From contig NC_053037.3 of assembly GCF_002575655.3 (NCBI RefSeq), positions 144,223,207 to 144,287,206 of the forward strand: a stretch of DNA of 64,000 bases, in the 5' to 3' direction. This document shows, piece after piece, positions 22,101 to 31,806 of this stretch. Made by a program: the position numbers and the translations under genes. Position 1 is the first letter of the stretch. Each line of letters opens with the position of its first letter. The notes under the pieces were generated by a model, which worked only from the letters and a program-made list of their open reading frames with translations, was not told the DNA's origin and did not search any database. Origin of the DNA: Aegilops tauschii subsp. strangulata (lineage: Eukaryota > Streptophyta > Magnoliopsida > Poales > Poaceae).

Positions 22101-23403
22101 CCTGGTGTTTTGTTCCACTCTTGCCGCCCTTGTTTCGTCATACCGGTATTATGTTCCTTGAGTTTGCGTTCCTTACGCGGTTGGGTGATTTATGGGACCC
22201 CCTTGAGAGTTCGCCTTGAATAAAACTCCTCCAGCAAGGCCCAACCTTGGTTTTACCATGTGACCACCTACCACCTACACTTCCCTTGGGTTTTCGCGAG
22301 CCCGAGGGTCATCTTTATTTTAGACCCTGGGCCAGTGCTCCTTCGAGTGTTGGTTCGAATCGAGCTGCCTGCGGGGCCACCTTGGGGAAACATGAGGACT
22401 GGTTTTACTCGGAGCTAGTCTCATCGGTGTTGCCCTGAGAACGAGATATGTGCAGCTCCTATCGGGATTTGTCGGCACATCGGGCGGCTTTGCTGGTCTT
22501 GTTTTACCATTGTCGAAATGTCTTGTAAACCGGGATTCCGAGACTGATCGGGTCTTCCCGGGAGAAGGTTTATCCTTCGTTGACCCTGAGAGCTTATGAT
22601 GGGCTAAGTTGGGACACCCCTGCAGGGTATTATCTTTCGAAAGCCGTGCCCGCGGTTATGAGGCAGATGGGAATTTGTTAATGTCCGGTTGTAGAGAACT
22701 TGTCACTTGACCCAATTAAAATACATCAACCGGGTGTGTAGCCATGATGGTCTCTTCTCGGCGGAGTCCGGGAAGTGAACACGGTTTGAGTTATGCATGA
22801 ACGTAAGTAGTTTCAGGATCACTTCTTGATCATTTCTAGCTTCGTGACCGTTGCGTTGCTTCTCTTCTCGCTCTCATTTGCATATGTTAGCCACCATATA
22901 TGCTTAGTGCCTGCTGCAGCTCCACCTCATTACACCATCCTTTCCTATAAGCTTAAATAGTCTTGATCTCGCGGGTGTGAGATTGCTGAGTCCTCGTGAC
23001 TCACAGATTCTACCAAAACAGTTGCAGGTGCCGACGATGCCAGTGCAGGTGACGCAACCGAGCTCAAGTGGGAGTTCGACAAGGAACGTGGTCGTTACTA
23101 TGTTTCTTTTCCTGATGATCAGTAGTGGAGCCCAGTTGGGACGATCAGGGATCTAGCAGTTGGGGTTATCTTATTTTCATTTGGTGTTGACCGTAGTCAG
23201 TCTATGTGTGGATTTTGGATGATGTATAATTAATTTATGTATTGTGTGAAGTGGCGATTGTAAGCCAACTCTCGTTATCCCATTCTTGTTCATTACATGG
23301 GATTGTGTGAAGATGACCCTTCTTGCGACAAAACCACAATGCGGTTATGCCTCTAAGTCGTGCCTCGACACGTGGGAGATATAGCCGCATCGTGGGCGTT
23401 ACA
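19174..23403 (+). mobile_element. Element F 3' LTR (4.2 kb)
   Basis: Begins TGTAACACCCCGGATG and ends GGGCGTTACA, followed by ACCAC. TATA box at 19709-19716. It differs from the 5' copy by scattered substitutions and a few short indels, including in the GC-rich leader and at about 20595-20640, so the insertion is not very recent. Confidence 0.92.
21700..23125 (+). CDS. Candidate small spliced ORF inside F 3' LTR
   Basis: Same two-exon arrangement as 12049-13478: 21700-21783 (84 nt, ending AG|GCAAGA) and 23028-23125 (ending CAG TAG). Relative to the 5' copy, exon 1 has about five substitutions (Lys/Glu, Ala/Val and Pro/His changes plus silent ones), and exon 2 has Phe/Leu and Glu/Lys changes. 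Neither has an indel or stop. Start exon not identified. Confidence 0.4.
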
Positions 23404-24846
23404 ACCACCCCCGTCAACCACACCGCCTAGAGGGGCGTCCCTGACGAAGGCACCAAGCACCGAGCGCACGCGCACAGAGGAGGAGGAGGTGAACTTGGGC
23501 GGCAGTGGCTCTATCCCGGCAACGGAAGTTGGCGGGGAGGGAAACACTTCTTCCCAGCTTGGCCCGGGTATGTGGCCTACGTTCCGTCCCTGTCTTTTCT
23601 TCTTCTTGGACCTTGATTTTGGCCCCGTCTCATTCTCCTTCTTGGTATCCAGACCGTCCCTCGGCGGATCAGGAGGACATTGATACCGTCATTGGGGAGG
23701 TCACCAAGGACGCCAAGGCCGAGGCCGACAAGAGTGCTGCCGAGGAGGCCGCCAAGACCGCCGCTGAGGAGGCTGCCAAGGGGCCTACCGGGGAGGCCGG
23801 CAAGGCCGCTGCCGAAGAGGCCGACAAGGGGGCTGCCGGGGGGTGGCTGACGACCATCCTTCCTCCCCTCCAGCCCCTGGCCCGGGCAAGTACATGAAGG
23901 TGGGCAATAACCTGTTCGTCCATCTCTTGGGAACGGCGAGCACCAGGGCGCCAACCGAGGGGGAGGTGTTCGACGACGAGGCGCTCGCCAGCGCCGGGCT
24001 TCAGGTTGTTGATGAACCGAGTGCCGGCGGTGGCGATTCCCAAGAGGAGCAGCTTCTCCGGGCCATGACCGTCAACTTCCAGAAGCTCCATGTGCTCCAC
24101 CGTTCCCGCCTAGACAAGGCCAAATCCAGGATGGCGGCAACGGACAAGGCGGAGGCGGATCTTGAGGAGCACGTCGCTCAGACACAGGCCTGGTTTCGCG
24201 AGGCTCAGGAAGGACTGAAGGCTGCCCAAGACGAGCTGGCTGAGCACAAACGGGAGCTCATCCTGAAGCAGGCTAACGTCGAGAAGGCCCAGGAGGCGGC
24301 GAAGGAACAGGCTGCCAAGGACGCGGCCGCTCGGCAACAGCACTAGGCTCTGCTGAACTCCCAGGAGGAGGAGCTTGCCACCCATGAGGAGGCGCTCACC
24401 GCCACACTCCGTGGCAAGGATGAGGAGGTCGAGAAGCTCGTCGCATAGCGGACCCAGGAGATGGAGCAGAGGCACAAGGAGGCACTCAATGCTCACGCAC
24501 TGGTTCATGCCAACAAGGTGAAGGAGCTGGAGCTGGAGCGGGAGGAGCTGAAGAAGAGAGTCTCGGCACTGACAGAGGAGAGGGACGCGGCCAACCGCAC
24601 TCTGGCAGACGCGCAGGTCGCCATCTTCGACAAGGCCAGGCTGCTCTCCGAGGCCAACGACTCCATAAATGATGTGAAGTTGAAGCTGGGCGGCTTCGAG
24701 GGGAAGCTTTCGGAGGCCGGGGCTCGGGAGGAGACCCTGAACAAAGCCCTGGAGGAGGAGAAGCGGCTGCGGAGGGATGGCGCCGCCGAGTACGAGGAGT
24801 ACGCGAATGGTGTAAACCTCTAGATCAGCCGCCTCGTTGACGTCGC

Positions 24847-24866
24847 GGGGGGGGGGGGGGGGGGGG
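24847..24866. repeat. Homopolymer of 20 G
   Basis: An uninterrupted G20 inside the C-terminal part of D's antisense gene, after 'gacgtcgc'. It may be real slippage in a GC-rich coding remnant or an assembly artefact. It also shifts the reading frame downstream. Confidence 0.8.
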
Positions 24867-25219
24867 CTCACCGTGCAGCTCGCCGCCATGGGCCTGCCGG
24901 ATGTCAGGTACTCCCAGGAACCGAACATGAGCCCCAATGCCAGGCTGACCCTGTTCTTCGAGGGCGTCCTCGGAGCCCTAGAGCGGCTCCGCTCCAACTG
25001 AGCGGCCTCTTTGGCCAGTGAGGCCCAGAAGCTTTGCCGGGGCGCCCTGACCAAGGTCCTCACCAAGGTGGCGTACTAGAACCCCAAGGGTCGACTTCGC
25101 CGACGCGCAGGAAAGCCTGCCAGAGGATGTGGACCTCGTGGCGCTCGAGGAGCGTATCGAGCCCATCATCAGCTGCGTCAACGGAGTCCAGAGAGTGGAC
25201 GGCCAGCGCCGGGACTAGG

Positions 25220-25816
25220 GACCCCGTTTCTCATCGCCACTACGGGTTCATGACCAAGACAATCTTATCTTAAGTTAGAACCGCAGCAAGAATTGATGTA
25301 ATATAACTCTGCAGTACTTTAATACGAAGCATGCTATCTTCCCGTGTTGATCTTTCTTTGTATGTATACACCCTACGCCGAGTGGGATAGGTTTGCCGGC
25401 GCGTAAACGCATGCTATGGCGCTTCGAGGATGGATCCTTTGCAGCCTGCCGGGGGGGCGTTTGCTGCCGGACAAACCACCTTGCCGCTCTCAGCACAGCC
25501 GCTTGAACTGATGAGCGGACTCGAAACAAAACAAGGGTGTTGCCAATAGCGGAAGGGCCCCATTGCGTACAGGTTTTCCATACAAAGAGCGAGACCTTTC
25601 GAGGAGAATAACCTTACCTTAAAAGGAATTGCTAAAAGTTTTGCGTGACTTAGCTTTCGGTCGCCACATAGATAGTTGTTGCGGTTGCAGACAGCACCGC
25701 TCCGCCTAGCCGATGGCACTAGAGCATGGCTGATCGCCATCGCCTTCCTCTCTCGAGCCATCACGGCGAGGAAACCGATGAGCTGACTCCAAAACCGGAT
25801 TTTCGCAGCTTGCGTC
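25220..25816. other. D interior beyond the antisense gene: no gene seen
   Basis: Contains what looks like the 3' untranslated part of the antisense gene ('ttgatgtaatataactctgcag...taatacgaag') and then unrecognised sequence up to the PBS. Minus-strand ORFs here have no gag-like features, although this is where D's gag would begin. Confidence 0.5.
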
Positions 25817-25838
25817 CCCTACCTGGCGTGCCAAAGAT
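25817..25838 (-). other. Putative primer binding site of D
   Basis: On minus the sequence leaving the LTR is 'tttggcacgccaggtagggg'. This nearly matches A's PBS region at 41195 ('tttggcgcgctaggtagggg'). It fixes D's orientation and shows D and A share a priming scheme. The cognate tRNA is not assigned. Confidence 0.65.
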
Positions 25839-26350
25839 GTCGGTGGGAACGACACCTATGGGATCACGGGGAATCCCTTCTACAGTTGGCGGGCGCGGGG
25901 CTGTGGAAAGAGCGGGTTTAGAAGATCAACACGGGAGTTTATCCAGGTTCGGGCCGCGAGTGATGCGTAATACCCTACTCCTGCTGGTTTGTGTTTATCT
26001 AGTGTTCTTGGACTAGCTACAAATCGTGCAGGGTCCAAAAAGTCTGAATCCCCCTCCAGTATGCCTTGGGCCTCCTTTTATAGCCAAATTAGGGGTCGCC
26101 ACAGTGGCACACAGGAGGTGGAAAGTTTGTACTGTACACAAGTTTATCGTCTGGCACCGTAGGACAAACGCATTTAATGCGCTGCCGATGTGCCCTCTCA
26201 CTTTATCGGGGATGGCAAGGAAACTGTCCCGTTCGCCGCTGCTTTGCCTCGCTCTGACGCGCGTCCAGGCTGACTAGGCGTGCAGCGCCACGCTGGCTGG
26301 CTGGCTGCTGAGTTGGTGCGGTGGCAGAGTCTTCACGAAGATCTGCATGC

Positions 26351-26829
26351 TATCGGTGTCAAAACTGGCGGATCTCGGGTAGGGGGTCCCGAATTGTGCG
26401 TCTAAGGTCGATGGTAACAGGAGACAGGGACACGATGTTTACCCAGGTTCGGGCCCTCTCTATGGAGGTAATACCCTACTTCCTGCTTGATTGATCTTGA
26501 TGAATATGAGTATTACAAGAGTTGATCTACCTCGAGATCGTAATGGCTAAACCCTAGAAGTCTAGCCTATATGACTATTATAATGAATATATCCTCTCCG
26601 GACTATGTCCTCCGGTTTATATAGACACCGGGAGGATCTATGGTTACACAGGTTCGGTTACAAAGAAAGGAATCTACATATTTGGTCGCCAAGCTTGCCT
26701 TCCACGCCAAGGAGAGTCCCATCCGGACATGGGTCCAGTCTTCGGTCTTCGTATTCTTCACAGCCCATCAGTCCGGCCCATGGCTAACAGGCCGGACGCC
26801 CGAGGACCCCTTAGTCCAGGACTCCCTCA
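26351..26829 (-). mobile_element. Element E 3' LTR (left copy)
   Basis: 479 bp from TATCGGTGTC to CCTCA. The adjacent interior 'gtagcccctgaacctgg' is, on minus, the PPT-like 'caggggctac'. Confidence 0.88.
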
Positions 26830-27249
26830 GTAGCCCCTGAACCTGGCTTCAATGACATGGTATCCGGTGCGTAGATCTGTATTCGACATTGCAAGGTGGG
26901 TTCCTCCTTCCGAACTCCAAGATAGTCTTCGGACGTATTGAACGTGTCCGGATCTGTAACATAAGTTTTGTATACTTCCACAGACGGCACAATAATATAT
27001 AAATCCAATCCACCGACAACTGTTCATAGCACGACGCCACGTGACCATTGGGACATTATTTTAAACCCGTCCTTAGCCCCGGGTTTCAAGGCGCGGCCTT
27101 ATTGGCACGTCTTATCCAACCTGAGATAGTGTCTCCTTATTGAGGGATTCTTATCAACATGGACGTGGGTAACCCAACTGTCTCTTGGGTACAACTCCTT
27201 GGGAATAAGCAAGTTTTAAGGCCCAAGAGGAGGCGTTCGATACAGCCTT

Positions 27250-27257
27250 TATAAAGG
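27250..27257 (+). promoter_or_regulatory. TATA-like box of E antisense gene
   Basis: 'tttataaagggg' lies about 105 nt upstream of the ATG at 27355, with a C/T-rich leader ('cgtctttctcttccacgcttgcttcttcc') between. Arrangement matches the box before D's antisense gene. Confidence 0.55.
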
Positions 27258-27354
27258 GGTGCAGACCCGTCTTTCTCTTCCACGCTTGCTTCTTCCTCAG
27301 CCTTCACTACCTCGAGTTCTAACACCCAACCTTCGATCGCCACAATCCCCAGTC

Positions 27355-30300
27355 ATGTTCGGATCCATCCTCCAAGGCCAGTGCATGGCTTCTTCTGTTA
27401 CAAAAGAGGACATCGCGAAGCTTAGGGCGGCAAGATATCTGACCGCAGAAATCCTCCATAGGCTCCCTGCTGAAGGGCAGGTTATCCCTACCCCCAGATC
27501 CGGCGAGAGGGTCGTGTTTGTCTCCCACTTCCTCTGAGGGTTAGGATTCACCCTTAAGCCCTTTGTCTGTGGGCTCATGTTCTATTACGGGCTGGATTTT
27601 CACGATCTGCCCCCGAACTCTGTCCTTCTCATCTCGGCGTTCATCGTCACGTGTGAGGCCTTCCTTCGAATCCCTCCACACTTCGGCTTGTTGCTCAAGA
27701 CCTTCAATGTGAAGCCGCATGTGATAGAGGGGAAGCAGGCAGAGTGTGGTGGTGCCACAATGAGCAAGCTTAATAACGCTCTTTGGCTAAAAGGATCCTT
27801 CACAGAATCTTCTGACTTATGGCAGCGGGAGTAGTTCTATATTACCGAGCCCCGTGGTTCCAAGTGGGCGGATACGCTTGCGTTTCGATCCAGCCCTCCG
27901 ATTTAGCTCGCATCCTGGATTAATAAGGGGTTGGACTGGGGATCAATTGATGAGGTGCAGACTCTTCAGAGTCGCATCAGGAGCCTCCTCAAGAGGGACA
28001 TTGATCTTATCAACGTTATTCAAGTAATGCTTGTCCGTCGGACCCTGCCGTGCCAGAGGTGACCTCTCTGCATGTGGGAATTTAATCCCGAAGGCCGCGG
28101 ACACTTCAACACTTCTTCGGCACTACGCACAAAGGGGTGTGGAAATTATTCTTCGGGAAACGAAAGCAGTGGCTGGATACTACCGAAGACATCGGCCTTG
28201 ACTGCAACCATCCGGACAGCACGGTAAGTACCCGTCCGCCAACACCTCCTAATCAGGTATCCTATGGTGAGACACTAAGCAAACCATCTCTTTCCAGGGC
28301 TGGATAAAGAAAGCGGAACGGATTAGGTGTCCAGCCCCTCTTCCCGAAGACTCAGTAGACCCCGTGCTAACAAGGACGCTGGCACCGGCACCGTGTCAGG
28401 CGCTGGCGGATGGGGGCAAGGTGGAGAGTGGGAAGATCAGGGATGGCCTTCGTTTCGGGGGTAAATCAGACATCGAGTCCGGGGAAATCGATATTTCTTC
28501 GCCCTAAGAAAAAGACGAAGGAGAAGCAAGCATCCCTTCTCCATATAGGAAGAAAAGGGCCGCCTCCGAAGGCTGGGAGGAACTGACTCCCAAGAGGGGC
28601 AAGATGCCGTCGTCGGGCGGCTCGGGATTGGAAGGCGACGACGCTGAACAGCTCCGTCGTGAGGATAGGCCTTCAACCAAATCGTAAGTAAATCCTGGGT
28701 GCTTTAATCACATCTCGTTCCTTTCCTATTACCGGAGTGACACGTAATATTCACGAGTGTCTTAACAGTTCAGCGCAGAGTGTTCCTGAGCGATCCTCTT
28801 CTTCGGGAGATCTTCTCCCAGAGATGATGGAAAGCGAGACGCCTCCCCCGGCCTCCTCGCCCAATAAGGCGGACGTCTCCGAAGTGTCGTTTCGGAGGGA
28901 TTTTCTTGATCAACAAGCGGCACAAGGGATGAAGGAGGCAGTACCCGAAGGTGAGCCTTCGATCATCCGGGATTCTGGGGCCAACAATGAAGGCCCCGGA
29001 CTATCCGGTCTTCAACCAGTGGTGATTCTGGAGACGAGTGAACAAGTTCTTTCAAAGGATGGTCATTCTCCTACAGCGGCTTCCGGAGACCCAGCGGCGT
29101 CGGATATGTTGAGGGATTTGCTGCAAAAAGCATCTGTCTCGGAGGAACAACGTACCTTGATGGGTACGGTGGTTGAGTGGATTCTGTCCGCGAAGAGCGG
29201 ATTGAATGAAGCCCTCATGAGCCTGCTAAGAGGCTTCGAGATTTGTGATGCAATATTTTCAGCTATATTTTATTTGCAACATGCACGTGTGTATAGATAG
29301 TAGCCCCTGAGACTCTGGTTGGCTTCCGATGGGAGGCGATCAGAGGATCAAAAAGATATGTTCAGGGAATAATCTGGTTAATTGGAACACAGGCTGTGTC
29401 GCCCCTGACGACTGCCCGGACTACAGAAGTTGCCGAGCTGTAGAGAAAGCTTAATGTCGCAGGGGATGATATTGCGTTAATCAATAGGCGTCTTGACGAT
29501 TCGCAAGGTATGTATTCGGAGCAGTCATTACACATACGTGTTTATAATATAAGCGTGACGCTGAAAATTGCATACTGGTATGACTGCAGATGGTGCCACT
29601 GCCGTTGAAATTCTTCGGGCGGAGCTAGCCCGGGCCAAGGAGCATGCCCGATTTAGTAATGCGGCTGCCGAAAAGGCATCGGCCGAGTTAAAGGCCGAAC
29701 AGGCTGCTCGGCGCCAAGACGAGGAGAAAATATCCATGATGGTGCTTGAACTAAAAAATGCCGCTGGCCGCTGTGAGTTCATTGAGAAGGAGAATAAAGC
29801 CAAGACGGCTAATCTTGACAAGGCTTTGCGAGAGGCGAAAGAAGCGCGGTCCGAATCTAGAGTGGCCCGTGAGGAGATCTGGCAAGCTGGGGAGATTGCG
29901 GCTGGTATGCCCTTTTATTACAGGCTAAATTCGGTGATCTGAATTATGCTCAGCTTAACCAAGTGTGGAGCTCTCCAGACGTGTTTTTGGACTTGCCGAA
30001 GATCTCTTCCGATGCAGCACGGTTTTACCAAGCGCAAGAGGGATATGCAACGGAGAAGCTTTTCTGGTCACAGTTTGGTGCATCAAAACGCCCTCTTCTA
30101 CTGAATGAACAGATGCCCCAATGGGCCGAGCTTCATAGGATATCCGGCGCTGCCATGAAGAACGTCATACTCCAGCTGTGGCCGACTGAGCCTATTCCGA
30201 ATAGCTACTTCGGCTTGGTGCAGCGGCTTGCTGATGCGGTGCCACGTATCGACGTCGTTAAGCGGTCGGCGTGCATTGAAGGTGCACAGATGGTCTTTGC

Positions 30301-30463
30301 CCGTGTTAAGACATACTGGGGGAAGATGAAGGCCATCGATGTTGCAGCGAAGGGTCCACCCAAGGGCAAGGACCATCGCGCACCAGAGCATTATTTTGAG
30401 GACGTTTTAGAGGCTGCTCGCTTGATAGAGGGTCAGTGTTCAAAAGACATAATATTCGAGTGA
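27355..30463 (+). pseudogene. Antisense gene of element E (Transposase_28-like domain plus coiled coil)
   Basis: ATG 27355 (MFGSILQGQ). The first block carries the plant 'putative gypsy type transposon' domain: GERVVFVSHFL, then LKPFVCGLMFYYGLDF, LPPNSVLLISAFIVTCEAFL, GLLLKTFNV. It has in-frame stops at 27535 and 27832 and later. Further exon-like blocks: about 28298-28683 (donor gtaagt), 28769 to ~29256 (after cttaacag), ~29405-29507, and 29590-30463 (after gactgcag). The last holds a coiled coil (AELARAKEHARFSNAAAEKA...) and a conserved-looking end (FGLVQRLADAVPRIDVVKRS ... CSKDIIFE, stop TGA). A T-run near 29912 shifts frame. It runs opposite to gag. Biochemical role unknown. Confidence 0.7.
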
Positions 30464-31806
30464 AGTGTATCCGAATTGTAAAAGTCAATTTTTATAATCA
30501 GTCTATCTTTTAGTTTTGTGCAAAAGGCTTTTGTTCCTCCTGTGTGGCCGTTTGTATATGATCTGAAAGTTTTCCAATCATCGGCTTCAGCCCCCTCGTA
30601 GGAAATACGGGGGTGTTTGAAAAAGCATCTGAGCACTCTTGACCCAACGTCTTGGTCCGTGAAGGAGGTGTCAATGCGGTGAACGAGGCAATCAGACTAT
30701 AGGGCGTTAACACTTTCACTTAGCCATAGGAGTTTTATAGGGGGGGCTACGATATAGCCCCTGGTATGTGTACGACTTATTCCAATATGGTGCGTTACAT
30801 ATATGACCTGAAGAAAAAAGGTCCTTCGTATAATACGGAGGGAATCGTGAAAGATTTTGATAAGCCATCGAGTGGTTGACCAGCTCTCGCAGCACCATGA
30901 CACTCGGTTTTCGGCTTTCTGTACTGAGGTGCTTGACCAGATGAACCGGAAGCACAATCGCAGTAGTTCTCCCTTTACTACCCTAGCCGATAGAGCGGAA
31001 CGTAGGGTAGCAAGCACAGGAGCTGGGCAACCCAACCATTGACCCAAGACATGATTCGGAGCTGATGCATATAAGGCCAAACTCGCGATGCCGAAGTACA
31101 CTATAGAGCTGTTTGGACTTTGTCGGCAACTCATTTGTTCCCATACCGAGCCCCTGTCAGGTTATGCCGAGGTATGTGTGTGAAACAACCATAGGATCCA
31201 AATTTGTTTTTGAAAAAGAAACGAATGATGAATGCGGGTTATGTTTACTGGGACCTGAGTGATATGCCAATCATTTATATAGATAACAAAGCCACACCAT
31301 GGCTATTTTATGTGCCAAGGGTCGGGGGCTGAGGATAAAGGCACTTTATAGGCTCGAAATACTGAGCGTGGTCTACAAAAAGTTATTTTGGACCTCCTGT
31401 CGCACGTCTGCGCCGCCTGTCCTCGGTTAGGGTACTCCTTGACGGAAATAGCCCCCTAGGTGAGTGTACGGATCCGAACTCCGCTAGAGTCCGTTAAATG
31501 TTTAGCCTTTGCGTCACCTGTAGTAAAGGAAAATGAAGAAATAAAGAGTAATTAGAAAAAAGGTTACGGCAGTGCTTGCAGGCTCGTCCGTGTTGTGCTT
31601 CCGCCGATGCCCAGGGTATCTCAAGTGCATAGCTATGTATGCGCGGTACAGATTTTGCAGATGTATGAGGTGGGCGGCAGAAGCCGAACTGCTATCTCTG
31701 CTGCGGAATTGGCCGATCCTGGTGAATGGAGACCGGTGGCTTAAAGGCCGATAGGGTGTGCAGTTTAATAAGACCGCTTTGTACTGAAGTTGCCGCAGTA
31801 TGATCT
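30464..31806. other. E interior between antisense gene and gag: no gene seen
   Basis: 1.3 kb where the two convergent coding regions end. ORFs are short and without recognisable motifs. It probably contains both 3' ends. Confidence 0.5.

Larger units (their letters stand above)
9554..23403 (+). mobile_element. Element F: near full-length chromovirus-type Ty3/Gypsy retrotransposon
   Basis: Bounded by TGTAACACCCC...TTACA LTRs of 4,204 and 4,230 bp with a perfect duplication ACCAC (9549-9553 and 23404-23408). The interior carries, in order, gag, zinc knuckle, protease, reverse transcriptase, RNase H, integrase and a chromodomain-like C-terminus. This order, the C-terminal domain, the tRNA-Met type PBS and the 4 kb LTRs fit the Tekay/Del chromovirus lineage. 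It is inserted in an exon of D's antisense gene. Confidence 0.92.
7504..25219 (+). pseudogene. Antisense gene of element D (Transposase_28-like N-terminus, coiled-coil C-terminus), interrupted by F
   Basis: Starts at ATG 7504 (MAPKTDKGKGVAKD). Exon-like blocks: 7504-9203 (donor gtaagc), 9280-9428 (acceptor cctcacag, donor gtgagt), 9504-9553 continuing at 23409-23567 beyond F (donor gtatgt), and 23653 onward. The N-terminal third (PTDFAKAYPNRYPFFVDYF onward) resembles the plant 'putative gypsy type transposon' domain (Transposase_28). A basic, Ala/Lys- and Ser/Pro-rich middle (KRRRTPTPSPSPS) looks nuclear. A long Glu/Ala/Lys coiled coil spans about 24080-24820. Breaks: two opposite frameshifts near 7771 and 7866, another near 23840, and in-frame TAGs at 24343 and 24446 and later. 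It is antisense to its retroelement. Molecular function is unknown; the domain name does not demonstrate transposase activity. Confidence 0.7.

Noticed and set aside
24110..25066. 318-codon minus ORF as D's own gag
   Set aside because: Leu-rich sequence is the antisense reading of the Glu/Lys/Ala coiled coil on +. It has no capsid or zinc-knuckle features.
29905..29923. A 19 nt GT...AG intron in E's antisense gene
   Set aside because: Far below the minimum plant intron size. The region is better read as continuous exon with a one-base change in a T-run.
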